From assembly GCA_035771175.1 (NCBI GenBank), contig CM069593.1:46747554-46811553 (forward strand): 64,000 bases of DNA. Direction: 5' to 3'. The notes below the pieces were generated by a model that saw only the letters and a list, made by a program, of their open reading frames with translations, did no database searches and was not told the DNA's origin. The stretch comes from Paratinospora sagittata (taxonomy: Eukaryota > Streptophyta > Magnoliopsida > Ranunculales > Menispermaceae). Shown here piece after piece: positions 10,301 through 25,300 of this stretch (its first letter is position 1; each line of letters opens with the position of its first letter). A program made the position numbers and the translations under genes.

Positions 10301-13300
10301 TCACTTTCTTTATTTATGTTAGTGATAGCTTGATGTACATTGTTAATTCTCTATCTTTTAGGTCAGGTAGTTATCTTACATTATCAAAGCTTAGGTTTGT
10401 GAGACGTCTTGGTTTCAAGACCTTTATTAGTATTCGCCTATTCCCATTAGTATGTTTGGTATTTGTCTCTTATTCTCTCTCCCTTCTATCTCCTTGCGTG
10501 TAGGATGGGTTGCATGTAAAGGGGGGTGTGAGTGATAGTTTCATAGACGTTATTGGGCCTCTTCCTAATTGTTAAAACTTTTAAGTCACTTGGTTATCTA
10601 ACTTTAGTACCTGAGAATAAGAAATCCCCTTTTCATTGATGGTATTTTTATTCTTGTATCTACATTGCAAGGTTATAGGTTTAAACTTCTTGTTTTGCTA
10701 TGGGCTTTGGCATTTGGTCATAAAAGTTCGTGGAAGCTTTGTTAATTTTTATATATAAAAGTTTAGAAGTGCATGGAAATTCATAGATATATCGAGATAT
10801 TAAGAATTTAAGATCTTAACCATTTGCACAAAGCTAAGAGAAAGAAAACTAAAAGATCATAATCATATTAAATATATTAAAAGTGATGATTGAGAGCCTT
10901 AGTGAAAGAAAAAAAAGGTCAAGGAAAAGTAGAAAGCTTATTTTGAAAAAAAACTACTAAATGAGAATCATTTGGAAGATCTAAGTGCAAAAAGAGTATA
11001 TAGTAAGTTACTTGTAACTCAATTTAACTCATTAAAGCCTTTTCCCAACTATATGGGATCGACTGCATGAATTTGTTTCCTCAACTTCGTGCTATCAAGG
11101 GTTAAGTCGGCATTTATACATCCTAGTCCTTCACATAGTCCGACTAAGTAGATTCATATTATAGTTGATTTGACTAAGTTTTACAATGTTTGCCAACTAG
11201 CTAATGCAATCTTCCTCCTTAACCTTGGGTGGGGACCAACAATGTATAAAGATATGTAAATGATAATTAGCAAGCAGAGTTAATAGGTTTGAGTAACTAA
11301 TGAAAGAAATTTGGACCCAAAAAAAAAAAAAACTAATGAAAGATATATCTTTGTTTTTTAGGTTTAACATGCTTGAGTTAAAAAAATGCTTTAAAGAAAA
11401 TAAAAATTATGAAGGCTTTTGGGATCGGATGGTATCTGTATTGAATATTGGAAGAATATACGAAAGTTGAAGTTGTATACTTAACAAAATTGTTCAATAA
11501 AAGTACATTTGTTAAGAGAATGTTTGTTGAGTTGAAGAAAAAATGTTATAATACCTATTTGTAGAACTAATGGGGATATTAGAGCTGTGCGAATTATTAA
11601 GGTATCAAATCAATAAGTCATGTGAAATTGTAGGAGTGAGTGATTGAGAATCGTATAAGAGTTGGAAACTATAATGTATAGAAATCAATTTGGATTTATG
11701 CCTGGGAGATCAAATGTTAAAGCAATTCACTCACGAATGAGATTGATGGAGAGATAATGGAAGAAAAAGAAATGCCTTCACACACTTCTTCTTGATCTAG
11801 AGAAAGCTAGTTATAAAGTCCTTGCTTATTAGAGATATGATATGATGGGTTTTAGAGAAAAAAAAAGAGTTACAATTACAAATGAATCAATTGACCTAAT
11901 AAAAGATATGTATGATAGAGCAATAACCATTGTATAGATAAAAAATGGAGAAACTAGTTAGTTCTCAATTATAGTAGGTTTATATTAAGAATCAACCTTG
12001 CAACCTTATCTTTTTGCCCTTATCTTTAATGATAATGTCGTGCTAATTGATGATTTATGGGTTAATGCTAAACTATTTGGTTGAAGAGGAGGATTTGGCA
12101 TTCAAAAGGTTTGTGATTAGTGAAACTATGATTGAATACATTAGATGTAATTTAAGTGGAAATAGTAATATAAGTAGAAAATAATGAAGATTGAAAGTCA
12201 AAAGACATCAAGGAGAAATTGTTGGTATTTAGACTCAATTAGTCATCTAGGAAGAAATAAGAGATGATGCCAAATCATAATATTAAAGTAGGTTGAGTTA
12301 AGTGAAGGAATGCTTTTTAAATACTATATGATCAACATATCCCATTAAATTTGAAAGAAAGAATTTATAAGATTTCCTTGAAAGTAGACATGCTTTGTGG
12401 AACAACATGTTGGTCAAGGAAAAGAATGTGTTAATAAATTGTGCAATAGAACTGATAATATTAAGATTGATATATGGTGAAATATTAAAGAATAAAATTA
12501 GAGATAAACACATTTAAGAATTGATATGAGTAGTCCAACTGGTGATGAAATAGGTGAAAATTGATTAAGATGGCTTGGGCACTATATCAACGAAGACCAT
12601 TAGATGACCAACTTAAAAGAGTGACCAATTAACTATCATTGGTGAAAATAGTGGAAGATGAAGACCCAAAAGAACATGGGAAGAGATTTCACAATCAAAC
12701 TTTGTTGAGTTGAGTTGAGTTGAATTTAATGGAGATTTCATAATCAACCTTCTATATATTTTAGAATAGCTATTAAGCTATATATATGAACAAGAAATCC
12801 TCTTCTTGTTCATGGCCTGCTTGGTTTGTATTAGTTAGTTAGAATCTTAACATGAAAGGGGCCTTGGATCCTTACAAACCTGATATGTGATACATAAACC
12901 CCATGTAAAGTGTGTCAAACTTATGTCATGTGTTATGTACACAGTGCACTCAACACAGTAGAATAACACAAATTAGTAGTACATGGTTGCGCTTGTTCTA
13001 GGCTTCTAGCAACCTTCTTTCTTTTTTGATAAGAAAACAAGCTATTTAATTTGATACTTTATGGAACTCGGAGGTTGTGGCTTAGGTTGATGGGGATTGA
13101 GCTAGTTACGCAGTTGGTAGTTGGCTACAGAAATTGTTTAATGGAGATTTCATAATCAACCTTCTATTGATATGTATTTTTATATTTTCTTACTTTATTG
13201 TTACTATTTAATAATGTCTAAATTTTCATTTTCCTTATATTTAGTGGTCTTTCGATGTATGCAACAAAATGTTTGTGTTGGTTTATAATTAACTTTAAAT

Positions 13301-16300
13301 ACTAAAATATATTTGTTAGAAAATATGATTAATAAACTTAAAAAAAGAATAACAAAATAAATAATTAAAAGAGCTTTTGATCAACAACACAAAACTATAG
13401 AAATATTCATAGGATTAGTTATCTCATCAATAGAAAAAAGACTGTGTAAAAGAAACTTGAATTTAATTTTTTAATAATTTCTTACCCAAAATGTAAGAAG
13501 AATCAATTTAAAATAAAATGCATAACATATACATTTTAATTAATATTTTATCCAGTGCTATCAAGGCATGCACCTTAATGCGCTCAGGCATGCCTTGAGG
13601 CAGGGCACACATGTTGCGCCTCAATATTTGATAGGCAGGGCACACTAACTCAGGCGTACGCCTCAGTGCACTTTAATGCGCCTCACTTTCCTTCTTTTTT
13701 TTTTTAAAAAAAAAAAAAATATTTAATCACAAAATAAGTATTGTATTATATACTTTTTTTTTCTTTGACTAAATATACATAATACACGCTATTAAACATA
13801 AAACATTAAAGGAAACTTGTTTTCCACTTATTATAACAACAATAAGAAGTACTTGTTAGTTGTTACAAATGCGTCATAGTTGCTATTTATTCTTCTTTGC
13901 TTTTGTGTTTCTTTCTAGAATTCAATTCTAAATATAAAAGTAAATAAACATAATACAACTATGAAATAGAAACAATAGGCTGTTATAAACATTATAATGT
14001 ATGATGTGAAAATCTAAAACTTTTATTGATTTCTATCTTTTTCAAATTCTTTTACAAAAAATTCTTTTACCAAAAAATAAAAATAAAAATAAAAATATAT
14101 AATTAAGTTTTTTAAGAATTTTGCGCCTCACTTCACTTAAGTGTGCACCTTGTGCCTTTAACTACCTTAATTTTATCTTAAAGTTAAATATAAGAAGGCT
14201 AATTCAACATTTTTGATCGATGTCTCAAATATTGTGAAGTTTGCTTTGGTTATGGTTATGGGTCTGAGTAATGAGAATTACCTTATCCAAAAATGGGGGC
14301 AAGGTTACCTACCATCACGACATCACCACTCTTGTTTGTGAAAGCCTTGTGCACATGGTACGACCTTTATATTACATGACACTTGGAGATTTCTAGGTTT
14401 TGAGTGTATAGATCATGCATTTTGACCTTGTCCAAATTTGAAAGGTTAAATTGTTGTCTTCACATGTTCTAACTTTTTCTTTTTCTTTTCTCAATTTTTT
14501 TTTCTCCATTGTAGGCCATCTAATATTTTGACAGAAATGAGGAGTACATTTGGTTCAAATGAGTGTCGATTACTTTGTGTCAATTCTGCTCAAGATGGGT
14601 CGATAGATTGGCAGGATAACCCATGGGTTCCTCATGTAAGAGAACCTTTTGGGACTTCGACGTTTTAATTTTTGATTGCATTCGTTTCATTGTTTTAAAA
14701 TTTGAACAAGATGTAAACCTCAAGATAAGGCACCCAAAAAAGGCCTTTGGCTTAAGCCTCAAGGTCCTACTATGAGACTTGCAGCCTTGAAGCGAAATAA
14801 GGATTAAGTTTCTCTTTTCCATATTAAAATTTTATTTTGTTTATTTTTTTACTTTATATAAGATTTTTTTTTTTTTTTTAAAGAAGAAACAAAGTTAGTA
14901 GTTAGTTGTATAACCAGCTTCATCGCGCCATCCATCATCATACCACACTCTCAGGGAGGTATCAGGTCGGTTCCTGACCAATCTAATCCCCCTCACCCCC
15001 TAAGGTGAGGCGATGGCTAGAGTTGAACCTAGAACCGTTGCAAATCCACCTCTTTACCAACTGTACCAACTCTATGTTGGCTATATATATAATTTTTAAT
15101 TATAGTTTTTGGACGGTTATAACCAATTTGTTTAGTTTTGAAAGATAAACTCTCTTCCATAAGGAGAAATTTCATCTTTTTTTCTTAAAGGTAAAAGAAT
15201 TTGCCTTGGCATAGAGCCTCAATCTTTTGCCCTCTGGAAAGTCCCCTCACTAGTAATATCTCTTTAAGTTTATTAATAATATATCTACTAACCTAGCAAA
15301 TTAAAATCTTTTGACAAATTATTTTAATTGCAAGTTGCAACTTGCATTAACTAAAACAATGGTGAGAAATGACAAGGTCTAATATTTTTGCAATATATTT
15401 GCTAAATTTCTATTTCCTTTTTGCTTAAAAAGTGTAAAACTTAAAACTTGGAAAGCTTGATATATGGTGTGCATCATTTATTTCGTAATGATGCTAATGA
15501 AAATTAAGGCAACTAATATCTATGTTACCTGGACTCGGGTATGGGCATCGGATATGAGTACATATCTAGACGTCCAACTCCAACTTGTTCATTTTCAAAT
15601 TTTAGGATACGGGGATTCGATTATATTATATGTTGATTTTTCCTTTTTTCTTCTTTTCACTCATTTTTATTGTTCGTTTTGTTCTCCCACGTAAGTGAAT
15701 TTCACCTATTAGTCATTATTTATTTCACGCGTTCTCTTCTTTCCATTGGAGAATTTGCATATTAATATTTTAAAATCTAAAGTGTCGAACACATCCCATA
15801 CCCATGTCGTATCATGAAGTGTCGAACACGGGTACGTCAGGCTAGAGTTTAGGGTCCGGGTAACATAGACTAATATATATATATATATATATATCGAGGC
15901 AAATCACTAAAGATCTCAACACTTATAAAACTAGTTCATTTTTTGCTTCTTTTACACGTCTTCAATTAGTACTTGTAATTTTTTAAAAGAATTTTTGTGT
16001 ATTTTTCTTATATTTTTATATTTTGTTTTTAAAAGATACGAGGCTTATGCCTCGTAAAGGAAAATTGCTTAAATCCCATGAGGCCGGACACAACCCAATA
16101 GTACCGGTGGCCAACAAATGGTGGGAGATATACATAGCTCGAACCTGAGACACTTTACAATTTTTTAAACCTTGCTACTTAAGATGTTCTTTGAAATCTG
16201 ATGTCATTTGTATACATTTTATATAATTTTGTGTCAGAAAGTTGATGCTTCAATTATTCAAGATCGTGGTTGTCTCCTTAACATGGATGATATTAATGAG

Positions 16301-19300
16301 GTATTTCTCCTCTCACATGTGCTCCAACAATTACTGAACATCTTATGTGCTTGTACAACTTTTCTGAACAATTATATTGGAAATCCTTACTTAACCTTTA
16401 ATTTTGGAAAATGGAGAATAGATAAAGGACTTCATGCAAGATCTGTCTTCCAAACATATCATTCCACATATGGAGCAAAAGATACGTGTTCTCAATCAGC
16501 AGGTATGGTCTTCCCACTGCTTGCTTTAGTTTCAGATATGGTGTATGTCTTACACTTTATAGTGTTTACAAGCTTAAATGTGTTCACTGGGTTGTCTATA
16601 CTTTTTTCCATCGTTAAGTTTTACATGTTTCCGTAGGTCTCTGCAATGAGGAAGGGCTTTAAAAATCAAATAAAAAACTTGTGGTGGAGAAAAGGGAAAG
16701 AAGATGCACCAGATGCCCCCAGTGGCCCCATGTAAATTAGCCACAGATTATGTTGGATTTACTCATTTGCTTGATTTTTTTTTTGTTTTTTGATGCACTC
16801 CATTATAGTTGACTCAAGGGTAGTTTCTGCCAATTTGGTTTTCCTGTTCACAATTGAAGGTATACTTTTAGCTCTATAGAGTCTCAGATGAGAGTCTTGG
16901 GTGACCATGCCTTCATGTTGCGAGATTATGAACTTGCCTTGTCAAATTATCGACTGCTTTCGATGGATTACAAGCTTGACAAGGCCTTGAAACGCTATGC
17001 AGGTGTACAGGTAGTGTGAATTGTTTATACATGTCGTATCTATCTGCCTGTATACTTTACAAGTGTGCTTGGTTTTTTTTTTTCCTAGAAATCAACCTTG
17101 CCTATATTGTTCTGATTTTGTTGTTTGATTAATGTGCATTTCTTGCCTTTGTTGTTTTTCTGTGGTTTTAACTGCGCTAAATTGGAGTTTTTTTTCCTCT
17201 TGCACAGTACAATGGCTTTGTTCTAAAAAGAGATTAAATTAATCTCTCTTGAATGACGTTGAATTTTCAACTGGAATAATAGTCAGAGAGATTGTTCATT
17301 CTTTTTCTCTAAGGCAGATTTTTCTCTAGTCAACAATGAATAATGCTTTTGAGGGAGGAAAGTAGAATACAGAAAGATAAGATAGGAGGGAGTAAAGGCT
17401 TCTGCTGAAGATGGGAATTCTATGGTTGGGGTACAGGACCAGTAGATCATTAACCTTTAGTGAAAGGGATCTTGAATTTTTTTTCAATGATGGTGTAATT
17501 GCCTCTTTTTTGAAAATAGTAATCTACAGGGTTGCCTCAATATGATAAACAACTGTAAGAAATCACTGAGTGAAGTGATGTTTTCATGTGACTGAGGAGA
17601 AGGAGAATAAACATATGAGATGGGGTTGCTGCATCTTTCTGTGAGTTAATCAGGTTCTTGAAGTGTGAAACAGCTCATAGTACTTAAAGAAGTGGGGCAT
17701 CGCTTGTACTTTTTGGAGAAATGAAGTTCAAATTTATGGATGATTCAGATGATAAAAGATGTCTTAGCTAGGTGTTGATGACTAGATGTCACTTTGTTAA
17801 AGGGGATTCCTAAGATATGGGAGCTGTGCTGGAGCAAAGAATGATAGACTAGTGGGATGGAAGTGAAAGAGCTAGTGAGCTACCAGAGATTTCAACCTTT
17901 TTATTCTCGCTTTTGAATTGAATCAATCTATGGAATGTTTCATGCTATCCATATTTTTATGTAACTTTGGAAATATTTATTCTTTGGTGTATGCTTTGTA
18001 TGTATGAAGGTGACACAATGGATTGTGTTTTCCTTCATCGCCCTTTTCCCCTCAGATTTGGAACAGACGGAGGGAACACACAATTTGGTCTTTCAGGAAG
18101 CCTAGCAGGTGCAAAGATCTTTTCACTTAGGCATATGATGCCTTCTTCTTGAGGAGGAATACCTGTATCTGGAATGTTGCAGTATTTGCTTCATCTTCAG
18201 CAGGTTGGGAAGAGCAAGAAGTTTTTTCAAGAGAAGAAGATATTAGTGCGGCAGTTTGTAATAGCTCAAATTTTAAGGCTTCTGTTGTGGATTTCATAAA
18301 GTTCTTTGTCCAATGGCTATGGCTTGTTTGATTGATTGAATGGATGAGATAATTTGATCTAATTCTTGGGTGTGCTGACTGCCTTCTAGGAGAACTTCTT
18401 GTGCTCCTGTTTGAAAGTTGTGTACATTGTCTTTTTTGCTTCTCTTGTTATCTGTTTGAAAGTTGTGTACTTGACAAGAAACGTGATATATATAAGAGCA
18501 AAAACCAAAGGGAAGAGGTGTCCCGTTTGGATATTACAGAGATTCTAGAATAGAGTTCCAGTTGAATGTCCAATCCCCAAAACTATAGCCTAAAGATAGC
18601 TTACATGAACTGACCCAATTTACAAACATAAACAGGGCCCAGTCCCATAACCTGACGCTACTATTACTACAGTCAGTAAATACCCTATTGTTTCTTTCAA
18701 TCCAAATACACCATAAGTTCGCAAAATAAATACATTTCCAATATTGTCTTGTATTGTTTTTCAACTGGACACTGCTAGGAAACGATAGAAGTGTGTTGTG
18801 GTCTGGAGGAGGCAGCAACTGACATCTCCTACTCCAAAAACTCCATAGCTCCTTAATTCGCTCACAACTATCGAACAAATACTCGATTGATTCTGCATCA
18901 TTCCTGCACATACAACACCACGACGGACAAAGGAGAGTATTAGGGAATTTCTTTTGCAGAATGTTGGCACAATTCTATCTGGTTTTTCTTTTTTTTCTTT
19001 TTTTTTTAATACATTGCGTGCCTTTCCTAGAATTCAATATCTTATGGTCTTTTTTTTTTTCTTTTTTTTGGTTGCAAATTAGTTTTAAAGTTTTTTTTTT
19101 ATTTACCTTTTATGGGTTGGAAAATTAAATTATTAAAGTACATATTCTTTCTGAAAAGAGATTGAAGTACATATTTTATTTTGTTGGTTGATAAAATTAA
19201 ATTTTTTTTTTTAATTTATTTAAATTTTTATGATTGCTACATTCTTATAGTTTTTTTTTGTAACAATTTAATTGTAAAATTGTTTTATTTACTTTTTATG

Positions 19301-22300
19301 GGTTGGTTGATTAAGGTACATTTTTATTTTGTAGATTGATTAAATTACTTTATTTTTATTTTTATTCTAATGGGTAGTTTAATAAATATTGTCTACTTAG
19401 ATTTTTTAACGATCTATAAGAGATATTTTAGTTAATTGATATTGCTTTACATAAAATTAGTTTTAATTATCATTTTCTTTATGTGTTTGTAAATATAAAA
19501 AAATTGACCGGTAATATATCAATTGTGAAACTTTAGTTGTTTATGCATACTACTTTTTTATTCTATTGTTTGTTAGAAACAATATATTCTTATATAAAAT
19601 AATAAGTAGATAATAATAACCATCAACAAAATAGACACATTGTGCGGAGTTGAATGCCTGTTTTCTATAACATTTGTAGCCAGTGGTTCCTATGCAAATG
19701 CTCTGCTTGCATAGTTGGTAATTTTTTATTTTTTATTTTTTAAGTTCTTTTCTTTTGCTCTTAAGGCACTATAAGTTATTTTATTTGCTTTTAACAACTG
19801 TCAGTTTTTCTTGATAACCATATAAATAATTTTTGATTTTTCAAATTCTCATGCAGGAGATGATGGGACTTACATACTTCATGCTGGACCAATCAAGGAA
19901 GGATGCAGAATATTGCATGGAAAATGCATTTAGCACTTACTTGGTATCTCTGCTTCTTGTTCCGATGATAATCAATTTGCAGTAGTTTGTTTGACAGATT
20001 AAATGGTTCATCAATATGGTTCCTAGTGGAACTTAAATGATTAGTTTCAATCTGTTTTCTGTCAATCTAGATGTTATTTGTTCACCCTTCAATTCAACAT
20101 TGTCCTTGATTGGAACATATGATACATAATGTGGTTGATGAGGATGTACAAATGGGAATTCCAAAGGTGAATTTTCACCTCTACTCGTTTGCTGATTTTT
20201 GGTTCCAGGACATGTTTCATAGGGTGATTGTCCTCATTGTGACACGTTTCCTTAATTATCTTGTGCTAACACATATGGTTTTTCAATCGACGTGGCATCA
20301 TTAACTTTTTTTTTTTTTCTTCTGTCTTCTTTGCTATCAAGAAAAGTTTAAATAGTTATGTAGCATCCATATATGAGGCTTAAGTCTTTGTTGGTTTAAG
20401 TCATAAGCCTACAGTTACAACAATTGGCAATTTATTATGGCTCATGAATCCAGTTGTGGTTCAAATATATCATGATATTTACACTTTTTCTTTCTTTTGT
20501 TTTCATGTTTTTTTTTCTTTGGGTGTGTGTTGGGGACCTTGGGGTAGGGGTTCCAAGGGTAGTAGCAAGTACTTTTAATTGCCCCTGCTTGGCAACTTGG
20601 CAATGGTCTGGGACTCTGGGAGCAACAGCTTGAAGAGCTTGTTTCTTGTTTATTGTCTATAAAATTTATGCCGGGGATGAAAGGAAAGCTAAACCTGAGG
20701 ATATTCTAGGTATGACATATGAGAAGTAGGAGTATTGTAAATGAAAGTAAAAAAAAATTGATTATCTTAGATACATAAAGTAGGCCAAATATTTGCAAAA
20801 ATGGGATTGCAGAATGCTTTAATTTGGGTCTTCTGGCAAATGCGTATATTAGGTATTATAGTATAATAGCCTAAAAGTTCTAAGTTGATTTAGGAATATG
20901 AAATCATGAAGGAGGATGTAATAGGTGAACAAGACATACTCTTAGAGACAAAAACAGTCATAAAGTCTCAAAGACAGTATTTTGGTACCTCTCCTTTAGG
21001 TGCATCTCAAAGCGAGTGCCTCAAATGCTTTGTTAGACAATTGTAAAAATGTACATGCCATATGGATAGGAAGTCGTAGGTTTTACTTTCCTCTCAGTTC
21101 TCTGTGTTTCCAATGTTCTAATTTGACCACATGATTGTACAATTGATTATCAATTCCAAATAATACTGTTCATTTTTTCAGAAACTTGGTTCATCTGGTC
21201 AGCGAAATGCTACAAGGTGTGGTCTTTGGTGGACAGAGCTACTGAAGGCCAGGGATCAGTATAAAGAGGCTGCTGGTGTTTATTTTCGCATTTCCAATGA
21301 GGTTATCCAGTGTTTTCAAAATGAATAAAAAAAATATGGATCTTAAGTTAAAAGCTCCTGATATATTTTCTTTTTCTCAGGAACCTTCTTTACAAGCAGC
21401 TGTCATGCAGGAGCAGGCCTCTTATTGCTACCTGTTGTCCAAGCCCCCCATGTTACGCAAATATGGATTTCATCTTGTTCTTGCTGGTAACCGCTACTAC
21501 ATATCAGAACAGGTATCAGTTTCGGAGTTATGTAAATCTCACTTTTGGTATATATAATTTTTTTTCCCAAGCCTGAAAGAGCTTTTTATTCTTCGTTTTC
21601 TCTTATTCAGAGAAAACATGCAATTCGGGCATATCGAAGTGCTCTTTCTGTTTATAAAGGGAATGCATGGAGCTTTATCAGTGATCATGTTCATTATCAT
21701 ATTGGAAAGTGAGTTTTTTCAGAATCCAGAAACTTAAAGGTGCATTTATTGTAACCTGAAACTTAATAGATCCTATGGTTTGGTCACAGGTGGTATTCGT
21801 TTATTGGAATATTTGATGTAGCATTGAAACATATGTTGGAAGTCCTGGCATGCAGTCACCAGTCTGTTATGACCCAAGAATTATTCCTAAGGGATTTTCT
21901 TCAAACTGTTCAGGTGAAAAGTAATGTTAGCCTGGACAGTATCTTTGGTTGAGCACTTCTAAGTCCTTAATAATAAATGAAAATATGAGTTATTGACCAA
22001 TTGTGTATGATTCTGAACTGACATTACTGGTTCCCATGTCTAATTCAGAAACTTGGAAAAACATTTGAAGTATTCAGAATGCAGTTGCCCATTATCAACA
22101 TTCCCTCACTGAAAGTCATTTTTGAGGATCATCGGACCTATGGGTCATTTGATGCGGTAAGTTTCTTTCTTATTTTTTCTCTTCTAATAGGTCTTTAGGG
22201 TCTCATTTATTATTTTAACAACCATGATGAGCTTATTAATTCATCAATTGTGTAATTTTCTGAGACAAATGAGTTGTCATAATTATTTTGTGTAGTTACT

Positions 22301-25300
22301 CATTCATAGCATATTTTGTTTCCTTTTTCTGTTATGCTATTAAGATCAGGTTTCTTACTGTCTATGAGGTCTTTTGTGGATCCTCTTCATAATAATCCTT
22401 TGCTGTTCCTAGCAAATTTTTCTGCATGTCATGTTCCTTAGTTTCAACATGTCATTCTGTAAATGTATAACACAAGGAAGTAGTAATGAACTAATGATGG
22501 TTATACATATATGTAAAACATGTATTATAATTAAATTACTGCATTTTAGAAATAAATATTACCTTATATTCACATCGTTTAAAACGTAGGATTTGTTATG
22601 TTGTTGTTGGTTAAGGACATGTATAATTTTGATTTAAGAGAGTAAAATTTTAAGACCCTGTCATGCACTGTTGTAGATGTTTGAGTACTTAAAAAACAGT
22701 TTTTAATAATTTACATTTTTAGCATGCCTTTGCTATTACAAATTATTTACTAAGGTAAATTTGACTCTTATCTACAATATTTTGAAAGAAATGGAGTCAG
22801 CACAAAATAATCATAGTTTCATGTATTATAAATCATTGACATTGACCTAAAATATGACTTGCCCTAAAACTTCAATAAATTAGAAGTCAAAGTTAATTTA
22901 GATTTAGAAAAAACTCAATGACCTAGAGAACTTTTAATCATCATCTTAAAAAGGTTTTTAAGGTATATGCTATAACAAGCATGATCATATACTTAAAACA
23001 TATTAAAACATAATGGTTTAGGGTTGGATTTAAAATTTCATACTGCATTCTATTTGGATTCTTAGAAGTGCTAATGCACTCTCCCATTCCTCCCTTTACA
23101 AAACTGTCCTCGTTGGTGCTTAGTCAAAGATATTCTTTCGGGTCAGCGCCACTAGGTAGTCTTGCCTTCTTTTAGTCTGAGCAGCCCGACCTTGACCAAC
23201 CCCAATAGCTGGTTTAATAAAAAAGTCAGACTCTCTGTTTTCGGTAAGAAAGAAGCAAAAGCTTGGCAACGAGAGAAGACCGCTTAACTCGACTAAGAGT
23301 TCTGAAGGCTACATTCACTTTCGTTCTCTATTTTTTTTATTTTTGTTTTTTTCATGAAAGCATGAAACAAGTGATGCATCTGTTTTATGACTTCTATTTT
23401 TATAGTTAAAAAACCGAAATAAAAATTTTAGCAAATGGTAGAGACAGAGAGTAAAACTAATGTGTAGCGGATCAACAATGAAGTCCTTAAGCATCTCTTT
23501 TCCTTTCAATTTATTTTAAGAATTTTATAAATCTTATTTTGCTTCTTCTTCAGTGATTCTTTAGTTTCTATCTATTACATACAAAGTTTGCTTTAATCTT
23601 ATATATTTTTATTCTTCAGGAATGTCTTCTAACCAATGTTGAATTTGGCATTTTTTTGTTACCTTTAATTTTTTTTTTTTAACAAATCCTAAAGCATTTG
23701 TGTTACCTTTACCGATTATTTCAATTTTTCACCTAACTTCAATGAATTTTTTTTAATAATTCGATTATACTTAGTTCAAAATTTGATGATTGAAAAATCA
23801 ATAAAACTCAAAGAATTATGTTGAATTTTTATTCCATGCATATGTTGGAACTCTACAGTCTATGAGGTGCAATGCTCCTTGTGGTGCTTTGAGTTGTAAT
23901 AATTTCTGTCACATCAGGAAGATCCACTATTGTAAGAAGAGTTTCTAGAGTAATATATGGCTATGATTTGTAACCTTAACCTTCACCAAATGCCTTTGGC
24001 TCTCTTGTTCTTATTTGTTAACCAACTATTTGCATGTTCATAATTATTTGGTTATTGGCCATTCTTCCTAATTGGCACATATAGGTTTTTGTTTTATGTG
24101 TACAAATGATCCTAATATGATTTGTTTCATTTTATCTTTAATTGGGGCTACTTTTTCTATTTCTCGAATATGTGCATTTCTGATATTATCTTTTTAATGT
24201 CTTACCACATATCTATCTTTACATTTGCACTTAAGTTGCACCTGGTTTTTTAATGTGTTATTTCTTTGTTGCCCAACATTTTGTTCGATAAAGCATGACT
24301 ATCTTGATAATGGTCTTATACAATTTTCTTTTCAACATCAATGGAATGGGTCAAGAAGTCCCAACCCTTCACACATTCTAATTGAGTAGATTCATGCCAT
24401 TGTTGGTATGACAAATTTTTAGACTAGCTGTTAGATATCTAGCGCAACCTTCCTCGTTTATATGAGCTTGGGATTCACTGTAAAAAACATATGCAAATAA
24501 TCTCAACATAGGTGGAGTTACTTAGGATCATATAATCAGCAAAAGAAGTGTATTTTGGGCCATTGCATACTAGGAGCAAAAGCTTTAATTCACCATCTTT
24601 GTTCTTTCGTGACGACAGTATATATTTACCATATTTGACTTGGGTGACCAACCATTATTTTCTTGGTGTAGGTCATCACGGTACTGCGAGGCGAGGCATG
24701 TAACTTTTTTTTTAAAAAATACGTAAAAAAAGAAAGAGTGCAAAAAACCAATACAAGTATTATTAATAAATGAAAAAAAATCTAAAAAATAATAAGTAAA
24801 ATATGAATTACATTATGTATGTGTTGAGAACTCAAGTTGTTTTTCAAGTATATTAATTTTCTAAATTGTCACTAACAAAATTATGCAATAAATTAGCACA
24901 TATCATGTGTCAAAATTTCTAAATATCAAGTTTTAGATTATTAAAAGCATAAACAAATAGAAATGTAGTAAATACATTGTGAAAATATTGCGTCTTTGCC
25001 ACTTTTCACCATATGCAAGGTGCGACTAGAATAATTTTCCAAAAGATTTTAAATTGTTAGGTTAGTATTTGTATTATTGATAGTAAATTTAAGCATATAT
25101 TATTTGTAGGAGGACCTCTTGGGTGAAGGGCTTAGGTCCAAAGTCTCAACAACAAGGCCGTACAAAGCTACTAAAGAGACTCATGCCAGGTGCCAAAGCA
25201 ACATCTATAGGGAAAAGTTTTTAACTCTTTAAGGGTGTGTTTGATAGCTGAGAAAATGAAAATTTTCTAGTGTTTGGTTGGCAAAAGAGGTGAGAAAAAA

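Noticed and set aside
15020..15070. A tRNA gene on the minus strand
   Set aside because: The A and B boxes are present but there is no cloverleaf or anticodon stem; with the poly(A) tail it is a SINE.
16208..16636. 142-residue frame in the exon 7-8 area
   Set aside because: It overlaps exon 7 but then reads through intron 7 and exon 8 in a wrong frame.
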